The position numbers and the translations under genes were made by a program. Below are positions 8,987-17,955 of a DNA stretch of 64,000 bases, piece after piece. The notes beneath the pieces were generated by a model. The model was not told the origin of the DNA and did no database searches. It saw only the letters and a program-made list of their open reading frames with translations. This DNA comes from Lachnospiraceae bacterium (GTDB lineage: Bacteria > Bacillota > Clostridia > Lachnospirales > Lachnospiraceae): the NCBI GenBank assembly GCA_016282915.1, contig JAEELW010000082.1, positions 1 through 64,000 of the forward strand. The letters are read 5' to 3'. Each line of letters starts with the position of its first letter. The stretch's first letter is position 1.

Positions 8987-10040
8987 GACCCATTCCGTTA
9001 CCTGTTGCTCCCTTGCGGCGTCTCAGCCGGTATTCCGGTACATCGCCCTTTTCCGTATCTTCCTCCTGCGGCTTTACGGCTTTTACCACCGCTTCGGTCA
9101 GGGGTTTTTCCCTTCCCTTGATCTTCTTCACCTTGCGGTCGGCCAGAGACACCGTGTTCTTCGGAACCGCTTTCACATAGTAATAATACTCATCATCCTC
9201 AAACTGTACCTTCTCGGTACGGCTGTAATCCACATTAAAGACAAAGAACTGCAGCACTTCCGCCACCACCAGCGCCAGAAGGCTTCCGACGATCAGCCCG
9301 CCGATGCCGATATTGGTCACAAAACGCAGATCCCCGACCAGCACAACGACGATGTCGATCAGCATTCCGGTGATCATGGCGATGGTCCAGCAATGATCCA
9401 CCGGCAGCCGCCGGATCAGGTATACGCACAGTATCGTGATCGCAAAAGCCACGATGAGCACCTGCATCTCGCGGTTATTCATCATCGCATCGATAAGGAT
9501 ACGAAATTTCTCCAGCATAAATATGGGATCCGATTCCTGTGCCATGAGTCCGCTGCGGTTCAGCGAGATATAATGCAGCAGATGATAGGTCACCACGCCG
9601 CAGCCTACCGAGACCACGGAGGTGGGAACGCCGACAAGTCCCGCACAGATCGGTATCACATAAGGGATCTTCAGCATAAAGCACAGCGGTGTCATGATGA
9701 GCAGTATCGTATCTTTCGGCGAAAAGCGGAAATACATCAGAAACATGATCATGAAGAGCACGCCGGTAAATGCTACTGCCTCAAGCGACAGCGTATAAAG
9801 ATGCAGAAGGATCATCAATACGCTCAGCACCACGATAAAGTTGATCGGGAAAAAGGAGCAGAGCAGTGCCAGCACCAGTACCACGGGTACGGAACGGACC
9901 ACCGCCGAATAACCGATGCCGCGATTGATCATCAAGAACGTGATAAACGCCAGTAAAAACTTTAAGGCGGGTTTGCACAGGTTTTCGAACCTGCTGTAAA
10001 AACTCTTGATCGTTTCTCGTATTGTTAACAGTTGCGTCAT
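8976..10040 (-). CDS. Polytopic membrane protein of unknown function
   Basis: Protein of 354 residues with about eight to ten hydrophobic helices across residues 25-240, then a cytoplasmic, charged C-terminal tail (KVKKIKGREKPL, later RLRRRKGA). I do not recognise a named family. The gene overlaps the start of cdaA and follows another small membrane protein by 10 bp, so a role near cell-envelope or c-di-AMP homeostasis is plausible by location only. It has no signal peptide, transporter motif or catalytic motif that I can see. Confidence 0.7.
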   Translation of the reverse strand: MTQLLTIRETIKSFYSRFENLCKPALKFLLAFITFLMINRGIGYSAVVRSVPVVLVLALLCSFFPINFIVVLSVLMILLHLYTLSLEAVAFTGVLFMIMFLMYFRFSPKDTILLIMTPLCFMLKIPYVIPICAGLVGVPTSVVSVGCGVVTYHLLHYISLNRSGLMAQESDPIFMLEKFRILIDAMMNNREMQVLIVAFAITILCVYLIRRLPVDHCWTIAMITGMLIDIVVVLVGDLRFVTNIGIGGLIVGSLLALVVAEVLQFFVFNVDYSRTEKVQFEDDEYYYYVKAVPKNTVSLADRKVKKIKGREKPLTEAVVKAVKPQEEDTEKGDVPEYRLRRRKGATGNGMGHDK

Positions 10041-10050
10041 TTCCTTTTCC

Positions 10051-10479
10051 TTACGGCCTTACACGCTCAGCCGTCTGCTGTGCGCCTGCCATTTCCTTTC
10101 GATACATTGATCCCAGGCGGCGAAGATTATTGTAATACACGCGCAGATTCCTCCGGGCTCTGCGATAACGTACCACATACACCACATAGGTCACGGCGGC
10201 GTAAATGATGATCAGCAGGACGTAACGGTAAAGGATGTCCTTTCCGAACGCCCACAGATCCATCTCATAGATATTCTCCATGAATTTTTCAAGATCATAA
10301 GCCAGATAGACTCCAAGGAGCACAACATAAGTGATCGTGCCATAGATCACGGATTTAATGATCTCTTTCGCGATGTAGTCGCCGCGAAAGTACGTGCCTA
10401 TCGCCATGCTCTTTTTGCCTTCGCCCGTCTCAAATGCCGCCAGACGGGTCATCAGTTTGATCCTTGATTCGTTCAGCAT
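10051..10479 (-). CDS. Small two-helix membrane protein
   Basis: Protein of 142 residues. A cytoplasmic start (MLNESRIKLMTRLAAFETGE) leads to two transmembrane helices at about residues 45-60 and 82-103, then a basic tail (RYRRARRNLRV). The start at 10479 lies 2 bases after the yvyF stop; the frame is open further upstream but inside yvyF. No function is recognisable. Its place between yvyF and another membrane protein suggests one transcript with the cdaA block. Confidence 0.65.
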   Translation of the reverse strand: MLNESRIKLMTRLAAFETGEGKKSMAIGTYFRGDYIAKEIIKSVIYGTITYVVLLGVYLAYDLEKFMENIYEMDLWAFGKDILYRYVLLIIIYAAVTYVVYVVRYRRARRNLRVYYNNLRRLGSMYRKEMAGAQQTAERVRP

Positions 10480-10480
10480 A

Positions 10481-10885
10481 TCACTTCTTAAAAGTATACA
10501 TCTTGGGCCCGCTGTCCCTCTTATCGGCAGCCTGGGACGCTTCCGACTGACGTCCCGCCGCACTGAAGGTATTGGCCTGTTCCTTCTTGCACTTTTCGCA
10601 GTATCGTCCGGTCACGATCGTCTTGCCGCAGCTCTCGCAGCTGAGCTTCAAAGGCGAATCCGTCGAGAAAACGAGTCTCTCCTCCCGGATCCACTGCTCC
10701 ACCTGACGCTGATCCACACCGCAGGCTTCCACGATCTGGTTCATCGTAGCCGTTCTGTTTGTCCGGACAAATTCCTTCACTTCCTGAAATTTCTTTTCCG
10801 CCTCGTCACGACAGACCGGGCAGATGGGAGGACCGGCAACGTAATTAAACATCTTCCCGCATTTTTTGCAATTCCGGATATTCAT
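10481..10885 (-). CDS. yvyF: YvyF-like flagellar-region zinc-ribbon protein
   Basis: Protein of 134 residues matching the TIGR03826/YvyF type found beside comFC and flgM in Bacillus. It carries two CxxC zinc ribbons, one at the N terminus (CKKCGKMF, with ICPVC) and one near the C terminus (CESCGKTI, with CEKC). Between them is a helix-turn-helix-like segment (QIVEACGVDQRQVEQWIREE), so DNA or RNA binding is plausible. It follows comFC by 20 bp, as in the comF locus. flgM, the expected next gene, is absent and is replaced by a membrane protein. Confidence 0.82.
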   Translation of the reverse strand: MNIRNCKKCGKMFNYVAGPPICPVCRDEAEKKFQEVKEFVRTNRTATMNQIVEACGVDQRQVEQWIREERLVFSTDSPLKLSCESCGKTIVTGRYCEKCKKEQANTFSAAGRQSEASQAADKRDSGPKMYTFKK

Positions 10886-10905
10886 GCTGTCTTCCTCCTG
10901 CTTGC

Positions 10906-11625
10906 TTATAGTGTAATACCAACAGCCAGTGTCACAAAAAAAACATTCTTCACCCCGGCGCCCTTCAGCTCCGCCGCAGCGGCATCGATCGTAGCCCCGG
11001 TGGTGTAGATATCGTCAACGAGCACAACTTTATCTAATTTTACAACATCTTGCGTACAAAGAAAAGCGTTTTTTATGTTTATTTGACGCTCCCGATCCCC
11101 CAGCAGCTTCATTGGACGCGTATTCCGGACTCTTTTCAGCAGTTTTTTCCTGACAGGCAGCTTAAGAGCCTCCCCCATCACTTCTGCCAGCGCCTCCGCC
11201 TGATTGTAGCCCCTCCGTCTCTCCCTGGCGGCATACATCGGCACCGGGATCAGGGCCTGCACCCCCCACTGCTTCAGCTGCGGCCCGAAACGTCTGGCCA
11301 GTTCCCTGCCGAAAAAACGTGCATATTCCCTGCGCCCGTTATATTTCATGCGATACAATGCCAACCGCACAAAGGGATATTCATAAAGTGCCAGACCCCT
11401 GTCATAAACATGACGGTGCCTGGCACAGCTTACACAGTATTCCTCCTCATCCGCACGAAGAGGTGCGCCGCATTTCATACAGCGCGGATCCCGGACATAA
11501 TGCAGTTTCTTCCGGCACTCCGGGCAGATCCCGCTCTTTACATCAGCGATACGCAGCACCGTATCGCAGATCGCGCAGCGCCTCGGATATAACAGATCGT
11601 ACAGAAATTCATGGATGCGCCCCAT
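10906..11625 (-). CDS. comFC: ComF family phosphoribosyltransferase-like protein
   Basis: Protein of 239 residues with the ComFC/GntX layout: an N-terminal zinc ribbon with CxxC pairs (CAICD, CPEC, CMKCG, CVSC, about residues 16-70) and a C-terminal phosphoribosyltransferase fold with the PRPP loop VVLVDDIYTTGAT near residue 205. In naturally competent Gram-positives it helps handle incoming single-stranded DNA. The start at 11625 is set by a GGGAGGAAGG ribosome site; the longer frame upstream runs into recD2. comFA is not adjacent; its place is taken by recD2, a different helicase. Confidence 0.9.
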   Translation of the reverse strand: MGRIHEFLYDLLYPRRCAICDTVLRIADVKSGICPECRKKLHYVRDPRCMKCGAPLRADEEEYCVSCARHRHVYDRGLALYEYPFVRLALYRMKYNGRREYARFFGRELARRFGPQLKQWGVQALIPVPMYAARERRRGYNQAEALAEVMGEALKLPVRKKLLKRVRNTRPMKLLGDRERQINIKNAFLCTQDVVKLDKVVLVDDIYTTGATIDAAAAELKGAGVKNVFFVTLAVGITL

Positions 11626-11647
11626 CTGCCTTCCTCCCGTCACCTGA

Positions 11648-13891
11648 TCAGCCTGCGGAGTCCTCTTCTTCCGGTACAGCGAACCGCGTACCGGCAGCCT
11701 CTCTGATCCTCTCCTCCAGAGAGGTATAACGGTGCTGCACATGGGCGTTTTCGATCATCTGCTGAACGGTGCTCCGCAGTCCCAGGATGATGACGCAGCG
11801 CTTCGCCCTGGTCACCGCCGTATAAAGGAGGTTGCGGCTCATCAGCATACGCGGCCCCGAAAGCAGCGGCAGGATCACCAGCGGATACTCACTTCCCTGC
11901 GCCTTATGTATGGTCACCGCATAAGCCGGCTCCAGCTCTTCCAGAAGCTGGAAGGGATAATAGACCGCCCGGTGATCGTCAAATTCCACCTTCATCAGCT
12001 TCAGATAGGAATTGATCTCGCGCACCACGCCCGTGTCCCCGTTAAAAACCCCGCGGCCGCTATCCACGACCACGCCGTATTTTCCCTCGATCTCCCATTC
12101 CAGCTGGTAATCGTTTTTGATCTGCATCACCCGGTCACCCTCGCGGAAGAGCAGATCGCCGAAGCGCACCTCCTGACGGTCCTTCGCCGGCGGATTGAGT
12201 CTTTCCTGCAGAAGCGCGTTCAGCGCTTCCACGCCGAGATTTCCGCGGCGCATCGGCGTAAGCACCTGGATGTCCGACTGCGACAGGCCCAGCCGCCGCG
12301 GCAGCACATCCCGGATCAGCTCTACGATATAATGGCAGATCACCTCGCTGCTGTCCTTCTCCAGCAGAAAGAAATCCTCGTATTTCACGGAAAGATCGGG
12401 GATCTCGCCCCGGTTGATACAGTGTGCGTAACTGACGATATGGCTCTCGCCCGCCTGGCGGAAGACCTTTTTCAGACGCACCACGGGAAAGGCCTCGCTG
12501 TTCATGATATCGCGCAGCACCTGCCCCGGTCCCACGCTGGGAAGCTGGTCCACATCACCGACCAGGATCAGGCGCGCTCCGTTGGGGACCGCCGCCAGCA
12601 GCGCCCTCAGCAGGTGTATATCCACCATGCTCACCTCGTCCACGATCACGCAGTCAAGATCCAGCGGTTCGTCCTCGCCTTTCCCGAAGCGGAAAACGCC
12701 GCCCCTGTCCTCGTCCGGCCCGATCTCCAGCAGACGGTGCAGCGTCTGCGCTTCATATCCGCAGGTCTCCTGTATGCGTTTGGCCGCGCGCCCCGTTGGC
12801 GCCGCCAGCGCAAAGCTGCTGCCCTCGGCCTCCAGTCTCTTCAATATCTCGTTGATCGTGGTCGTTTTCCCCGTACCCGGACCGCCGGAAAGGATCAGCA
12901 CGCCGCTGTCTGCGGAGAGCCGCACCGCTTCCTTCTGCAGCGTATCCAGCTCGATCCCGCCCCCGGCTTCCGTTGCCGGCTCCGCCGCGGAACGCGAAGG
13001 GTGAAACGCTTCTTTCAGCTCCAGAAGGCGCTGTGCGCAATAGCTTTCCGCACGGAAATAGCTGTTCAGATAAACCCGCTCGCCGTCCTCCGCGCGCAGG
13101 ATACGCAGCCGGTGATCGATGGCCAGGGCCGGCAGCTGTTCTTTCACCAAATCCGCCTCCAGCCCGAGCATATCGGCCGTCACCCGGCACAGCTCCTCCG
13201 AAGGATAATAGCAGTGCCCTTCCTGCGCCAGCTGACCCAGGTTATACTCCAGTGCGCAGCGGATACGGTATTCCGAATCCCTCGCGATACCTGCTTTCTG
13301 CGCGATGGCATCCGCCCGCTTAAAACCCACAGCCGGCACATCCTCGGCCAGGCGGTAGGGATTGTTCCGGAAAACATTATAAAGCTCGTCCCCGTAGATC
13401 GCGCAGATCTTATCGGCCAGCGCCTGACTGATCCCATACTGCTGCAAAAAAAGCAGCGCCGCACGCTGCTCGCGCTTCTCCACCAGCTGGTCCGTGATCT
13501 CGCGGGCCATACGCTCCGATACGCCTTTGACCTCCGCCAGCCGCTCCGGTTCCTCCTCCATGATACGGAAGGTATCCTCCCCGAAGCGGTCCACGATGCG
13601 CGTGGCCAGTTTTTCTCCCAGCCCCCGGATCGCGCCGCTGCCCAGATAGCGGATCACCGAAATACGGTCCACCGGCGGCACGGAACGGATCGAGGAAAAC
13701 TTCAGCTGCCGTCCGTACACGGCATGCTCCACATACTCTCCCTCCAGCTCCACCGTTTCCCCGGCGTCATAGCCTTTGGCCATACCGACACAGGTCTCGC
13801 TCCCTCCTGCGGTCACGAGACTCATAACGGTATATCCGTTTTCTTCATTCTGATAGCTGATCCGGTCGATATAACCTTTAAGAATCTCCAT
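11648..13891 (-). CDS. recD2: RecD2-type ATP-dependent DNA helicase
   Basis: SF1B 5'-3' DNA helicase of 747 residues that acts without RecBC, in DNA repair and replication-fork maintenance. The N-terminal OB-like region is followed by helix-hairpin-helix segments (residues about 80-200), then the helicase core with Walker A GGPGTGKTTT near residue 335, Walker B VDEVSM, and the C-terminal UvrD-like motif AVTIHKAQGSEYPLVI. The start at 13891 (MEILKGYIDR) fits the family; the longer frame enters the upstream flgJ-like gene. It overlaps that gene by 14 bp. Confidence 0.94.
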   Translation of the reverse strand: MEILKGYIDRISYQNEENGYTVMSLVTAGGSETCVGMAKGYDAGETVELEGEYVEHAVYGRQLKFSSIRSVPPVDRISVIRYLGSGAIRGLGEKLATRIVDRFGEDTFRIMEEEPERLAEVKGVSERMAREITDQLVEKREQRAALLFLQQYGISQALADKICAIYGDELYNVFRNNPYRLAEDVPAVGFKRADAIAQKAGIARDSEYRIRCALEYNLGQLAQEGHCYYPSEELCRVTADMLGLEADLVKEQLPALAIDHRLRILRAEDGERVYLNSYFRAESYCAQRLLELKEAFHPSRSAAEPATEAGGGIELDTLQKEAVRLSADSGVLILSGGPGTGKTTTINEILKRLEAEGSSFALAAPTGRAAKRIQETCGYEAQTLHRLLEIGPDEDRGGVFRFGKGEDEPLDLDCVIVDEVSMVDIHLLRALLAAVPNGARLILVGDVDQLPSVGPGQVLRDIMNSEAFPVVRLKKVFRQAGESHIVSYAHCINRGEIPDLSVKYEDFFLLEKDSSEVICHYIVELIRDVLPRRLGLSQSDIQVLTPMRRGNLGVEALNALLQERLNPPAKDRQEVRFGDLLFREGDRVMQIKNDYQLEWEIEGKYGVVVDSGRGVFNGDTGVVREINSYLKLMKVEFDDHRAVYYPFQLLEELEPAYAVTIHKAQGSEYPLVILPLLSGPRMLMSRNLLYTAVTRAKRCVIILGLRSTVQQMIENAHVQHRYTSLEERIREAAGTRFAVPEEEDSAG

Positions 13892-14318
13892 CTTCCACGG
13901 AATTGCCGGCAGCCGCCGCAGGGTTGCCCTGCTGCTCCTGCTTCTCAAGCACCTCGGCCAGGCTCAGACCCTGGGCATTGTGCTTCATCTGTTCAAACAT
14001 CTGCATTGCGAGGCTGTTGGACCCCATGGACTGCTCCGTGAGCTGGCGCGCCGTATGGCTGATGGCGCCGTCCATGAAATAGTCCAGCTGGATATTGCTC
14101 TTATCCTCTTCCGAAGAAAACACCTCGGAACTCTTTTTCATTTCCTTGATGACCTGCTCCCAGAGATAACTCTCAAACTCCTTGCAGGCATCCATCATCT
14201 CCTCTTCGCTCTGCGCCTTCTTTGCATTTTCGCTGAGCTTCGCGCTGTTCTGCGCGGAAGCGAGGGAGGAAGCGTAGCTTGTCACGTCTTTTATGTTGTT
14301 CATATTGGATATATCCAT
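13878..14318 (-). CDS. FlgJ-type rod-binding protein
   Basis: Protein of 146 residues matching the rod-binding (N-terminal) half of FlgJ, which helps cap and assemble the flagellar rod; the muramidase half of enterobacterial FlgJ is absent, as is common in Firmicutes. The block FESYLWEQVIKEMKKS followed by a Met/Gly-rich segment is diagnostic. GAGGAGG precedes the ATG at 14318. It is separated from the two rod genes by 0.7 kb of non-coding repeats, although these genes are normally close together. Confidence 0.85.
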   Translation of the reverse strand: MDISNMNNIKDVTSYASSLASAQNSAKLSENAKKAQSEEEMMDACKEFESYLWEQVIKEMKKSSEVFSSEEDKSNIQLDYFMDGAISHTARQLTEQSMGSNSLAMQMFEQMKHNAQGLSLAEVLEKQEQQGNPAAAAGNSVEDGDS

Positions 14319-15027
14319 GATCTTTCCTCCTCTCATGTGAAAAAAGCATTCCGTCCGCTTATGATTATTGCAGCCGTTGTTACGGCATATAAACGCAGGT
14401 TCCGATTCCATCGTTTATGATTATTACAGCCGTTGTCACGGCATATTAGCGCAGGTTCCGATTCCGTCGCTTTGCAGCTTCAGGGAAACTGCCCGACTCT
14501 TTCTTCTCTTTCCGGAACCGCGCCATATTCGGCATCCCTGCCTCAGATGGCGCTCGATCGGCCTTCCGGGCCGCTCGTTCCTGCTGCTCTCTGCAGTTTC
14601 CGAAGCTGCATAAGCTCCTCCATAGTCACCTGCTTCTTCATATGCCGTGACTTCCGGCGGAAGCTTTATCTGCTTATGCGTAGGGAACGATATCTGCTCT
14701 ATGCCTCTGATTACTTGTATTCCGGACGTCGGACATGCATTCCATCGCTTATGATTATTACAGCCGTTGTCACGGCATATAAACGCAGGTTCCGATTCCG
14801 TCGCTTTGCAGCTTCAGGGAAACTGCCCGACTCTTTCTTTTCTTTCCGGAACCGCGCCATATTCGGCATCCCTGCCTCAGATGGCGCTCGATCGGCCTTC
14901 CGGGCCGCTCGTTCCTGCTGCTCTCTGCAGTTTCCGAAGCTGCATAAGCTCCTCCATAGTCACCTGCTTCTTTATATGCCGTGACTTCCGGCTGGAGTTT
15001 AGCATCCACGCAATCAGCTCAAGCAGC
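14319..15027. repeat. Non-coding stretch with a 254-bp direct repeat
   Basis: No gene is visible in these 709 bases. Positions 14405-14658 and 14739-14992 are copies of one 254-bp sequence with no gaps and, by my count, five mismatches (about 98% identity), offset by 334 bp. A third, partial copy of about 55-60 bp lies at 14359-14413. Each copy contains short hairpins, GCCGT-loop-ACGGC near its left end and CGGCC-loop-GGCCG in its middle. Small open frames inside the copies differ between copies and have no ribosome site. The block interrupts the flagellar rod gene cluster. Confidence 0.85.
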
Positions 15028-15843
15028 TTACTGCTTGAGCTGATTGGCCTGCTGCATCATGGTGTCGGTGGTGGTGATCACGCGCGAGTTGGCCTCGTAG
15101 GCGCGCTGCGCCACGATCAGGTTCACCATCTCGTCGGCCAGCTGCACATTGGAGCCTTCGAGATAACCCTGCACCACGCGGCTCTTTTCCAGATTGTTGT
15201 TGGTCGCCTCGTTCAGCGGCGCGCCGCTTGCGTCGCTCTCCAGATAAAGGGAGCCGTCCAGCTTTTCCAGGCCCGCGGGGTTATTGAACTGCCATACCCC
15301 GAGACGGATTCCGAGGGAAGCAGGATTGTTCTGTGCATCGGGATAAAAGAGCTCGCCGTCGCCGGAGATGGTGATGCGGCTGGTGGTATAATCGCCTTTC
15401 AGCTCGATGGGGTTGCCCTTCGTATCCAGCACGCCGTTCCCGTCCGAATCCGTCAGCTCCAGGCCCTTCGTGGTAATGGCCCAGTGGAAATCCCCGTTTC
15501 TCGTATAACCCGTGGTCCCGTCGGCGCGCTTTACCCCAAAGAGGCCTTTGCCGCCGATGGCAAAAGAGGATTCACTTTCCGATGCAAGGAAGGCGCCCTG
15601 CCGGAAGATCGTCGTAATGGAAGATGCACGCACACCCAGACCCACCTGGGAATCGATGGGCTTGGTCTCCCCGTTGGCGCTGGTAGTCTTTGTCTGCAGC
15701 TCCTGATAGAGCAGCGACTTGAATTCATTCTGACTGGTCTTGTAACCCGTCGTATTTACATTGGCGATATTGTTCGAAATGGTATCCACAGCCGTCTGCT
15801 GTGCCAGCATTCCGGTAGCGCCGGACCATAAGGATCGTACCAT
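15028..15843 (-). CDS. Flagellar hook-basal body rod protein (FlgG/FlhP-like)
   Basis: Structural protein of the flagellar rod, exported through the flagellar type III apparatus. The 271-residue protein opens with the family block MVRSLWSGATGMLAQQ and NIANVNTTGYK (residues 28-38), and ends with the Flg_bbr_C block RAYEANSRVITTTDTMMQQANQLKQ, which forms the coiled-coil core. It lies 24 bp after a paralogous gene. The pair downstream of mbl matches the Bacillus subtilis order mbl-flhO-flhP, which makes this the FlhP equivalent. Confidence 0.92.
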   Translation of the reverse strand: MVRSLWSGATGMLAQQTAVDTISNNIANVNTTGYKTSQNEFKSLLYQELQTKTTSANGETKPIDSQVGLGVRASSITTIFRQGAFLASESESSFAIGGKGLFGVKRADGTTGYTRNGDFHWAITTKGLELTDSDGNGVLDTKGNPIELKGDYTTSRITISGDGELFYPDAQNNPASLGIRLGVWQFNNPAGLEKLDGSLYLESDASGAPLNEATNNNLEKSRVVQGYLEGSNVQLADEMVNLIVAQRAYEANSRVITTTDTMMQQANQLKQ

Positions 15844-15867
15844 GTCATCTTCCTCCTTCCGCTATGC

Positions 15868-16656
15868 TTACTGCAGCCTGCCCAGCTGCGTTGCCGTCCC
15901 CAGTGAAGTATCGTAAGTCTGGATCACCTTCTGGTTCGCCTCATACTGACGGGAGACGCTGATCATCTCCACCATCTCGTGCACGACGCTCACATTGGAG
16001 GTCTCCAGATAACCCTGAAAGATCTTGCCTTCCGCTTCGATGGTCTCGGCTCCGTCCACAGGGTAGTAGTAGTTTTCGCCGTAATGCTCCAGATAGTTAT
16101 AATCTTCAAAATCCGTCAGCGCCAGCTGCGTCACGGTCTTGCCGTCCTGGTAGATATAGCCTTCCTGATCCACCTTCACTTCCGTCAGCGGATCCAGCTT
16201 GATCCGCTGGGTAGCGCCGCCGCGCCCGCGCCCGAGCACGTAATCGCCGTCCGTCGTGATCAGATAACCGTCCTTCGTGAGCTGGAAATTGCCGTCGCGG
16301 GTATAAAAGGTCGAGGTCTCTCCCGCCTTGTTGGTAAACTCCACGGTAAAGAAGCCCTTGCCGCCTATGGCCAGATCCATGGGAACGTCCGTGACCTGGA
16401 AGGAACCTTCCGACCAGTCCACATAACTCTCGCCGATCTTTACGCCGGGATTGGCGCTTCCTATTCTGTTTGCAAAAGGATGACCGACCGAATCGTCTTT
16501 GATCTTGTCCACCAGCACGGTCTCAAAGGTCTGGCTCGTCAGACCTTCTTTTTTAAATCCGGTGGTATCGGCATTGGCCAGATTGTTGGCCAGATTGTCC
16601 ATTCGTTTCTGTTCCTGGACCATGCCGGTATATGCTACATACAGACCTTTCAGCAT
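15868..16656 (-). CDS. Flagellar hook-basal body rod protein (FlgG/FlhO-like)
   Basis: Rod protein paralogous to the downstream gene, 262 residues. The N-terminal MLKGLYVAYTGMVQEQKRMD and NLANADTTGFKKEG blocks and the C-terminal VSRQYEANQKVIQTYDTSLG block are the standard flagellar rod/hook signatures. The start at 16656 (MLKGL) fits the family; a few codons upstream are open but atypical. By analogy with mbl-flhO-flhP in Bacillus it is the FlhO equivalent. FlgF/FlgG assignment from sequence alone is uncertain. Confidence 0.9.
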   Translation of the reverse strand: MLKGLYVAYTGMVQEQKRMDNLANNLANADTTGFKKEGLTSQTFETVLVDKIKDDSVGHPFANRIGSANPGVKIGESYVDWSEGSFQVTDVPMDLAIGGKGFFTVEFTNKAGETSTFYTRDGNFQLTKDGYLITTDGDYVLGRGRGGATQRIKLDPLTEVKVDQEGYIYQDGKTVTQLALTDFEDYNYLEHYGENYYYPVDGAETIEAEGKIFQGYLETSNVSVVHEMVEMISVSRQYEANQKVIQTYDTSLGTATQLGRLQ

Positions 16657-16740
16657 ATGATGCCCTCCCAAATACAGCTACTCTTCGGCATCCATGCCTC
16701 TCTGGAGCATATATCGGCAGGAAACGGAAAAACTTTAGTA

Positions 16741-17736
16741 TCAGGCTTCCTCGTCGTAACCTGCCAGGAATTCGATATAACGGCCCGTCCCGATGGCCAC
16801 ACAGGTCATGGGCTCATCCGCCGTCATGGTATTGATATGGGTACGCTCCTCGATCAGCTCTTCCAGCCCCCGGAGCATGGCTCCGCCGCCGGTCAGCACG
16901 ATGCCGCGGTCCACGATATCGCCGGCCAGCTCGGGCGGCGTCTTTTCCAGCACGGCACAGATCGTATCCAGGATCTGTGAAGTGGTCTCCTTCAGGGCTT
17001 CCTGGGTCTCGTCCGAGGAAACGCGTATCGTTTCGGGCAGACCCGTTACGAGGTTCCGGCCCTTTACATCCATGTAATCCACTTCGGAACGCTTGTAGGC
17101 CGTCCCGATATTGATCTTGATATCTTCTGCCGTGCGGTCGCCCACCAGCAGATTGTATTTCTTTCTCATGTAACGGACGATGGCTTCGTCGAAATCGTCC
17201 CCGGCGATCTTGATGGAAGCGCTCTCCACCGTACCGCCCAGACTGATCACGGCCACGTCCGTCGTGCCGCCGCCGATATCCACGATCATGTTGCCCTGCG
17301 GCTTCGCGATATCGATCCCGGCTCCGATGGCTGCCGCAATAGGCTCTTCGATGATCGCCACCTTACCGGCTCCTGCCTGGTAGGTCGCGTCTTCCACGGC
17401 CTTTTTCTCCACCTCGGTAACGCCGCTGGGCACGCAGACCGCGATGCGCGGCTTACGGAAGGCCTTTTTCCCCATGGCCTTGGTCAGGAAATACTTCATC
17501 ATCTGCTCGGTCACGGTATAGTTGCTGATAACGCCCTGACGCAGCGGACGCACCGCTACGATATTGCCCGGCGTACGCCCGATCATCAGACGTGCATCTT
17601 CGCCGATAGCCTTGATCTTATTGGTATCGCGGTCAAAAGCAACCACCGAGGGCTCCTTCAGCACCACGCCTTTTCCTTTGATATAGACCAGGATACTCGC
17701 CGTACCCAGGTCGATCCCGATATCCGTATTTGCCAT
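16741..17736 (-). CDS. mreB: MreB/Mbl-type actin homologue
   Basis: Actin-like ATPase that organises lateral cell-wall synthesis beneath the membrane of rod-shaped cells. The 331-residue protein starts with the phosphate-1 motif DIGIDLGTASILVYIKGKG and carries the phosphate-2 block IVDIGGGTTDVAVISLGG and the adenosine loop VLTGGGAMLRGL. Position next to two flagellar rod genes points to the Mbl paralogue rather than the mreBCD copy. An AAAGGGG ribosome site is 10 bases upstream. Confidence 0.94.
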   Translation of the reverse strand: MANTDIGIDLGTASILVYIKGKGVVLKEPSVVAFDRDTNKIKAIGEDARLMIGRTPGNIVAVRPLRQGVISNYTVTEQMMKYFLTKAMGKKAFRKPRIAVCVPSGVTEVEKKAVEDATYQAGAGKVAIIEEPIAAAIGAGIDIAKPQGNMIVDIGGGTTDVAVISLGGTVESASIKIAGDDFDEAIVRYMRKKYNLLVGDRTAEDIKINIGTAYKRSEVDYMDVKGRNLVTGLPETIRVSSDETQEALKETTSQILDTICAVLEKTPPELAGDIVDRGIVLTGGGAMLRGLEELIEERTHINTMTADEPMTCVAIGTGRYIEFLAGYDEEA

Positions 17737-17831
17737 TTATAGAAAACCCCTTTCAAAAACAGGTAAAAACAAGCCCAAACAAACGATCCCCCCATCCGGC
17801 ACCCCGGGGGGGCGGTCAGACGGCAAAAAAT

Positions 17832-17860
17832 ATTATAGCGTATCTGTCAATATTTGGAAA
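17832..17860 (-). promoter_or_regulatory. Probable promoter of the mbl-rod gene operon
   Basis: On the minus strand TTTCCA (17855-17860) and TATAAT (17832-17837) are spaced by 17 bp, giving a leader of about 90 nt with a GC-rich hairpin-prone run near 17800-17820. The -10 box is perfect and the -35 is weak. Confidence 0.45.
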
Positions 17861-17955
17861 GTACCTGTTTTCACAAAAATTCGCATTACATAAGTTCTGC
17901 TTTTTGGGAACTGTTCATAAATCGCCGGCTCCGGCCGCCGCCCGCTCCGCAGGGA

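Noticed and set aside
11732-14041. Plus-strand open frame of 769 codons
   Set aside because: Antisense to recD2 and part of the flgJ-like gene; His/Gln/Arg-rich with no recognisable domain.
14770-15009. Small minus-strand open frame in the 254-bp repeat
   Set aside because: It is not conserved in the other repeat copy, has no ribosome site and no similarity to a known protein.
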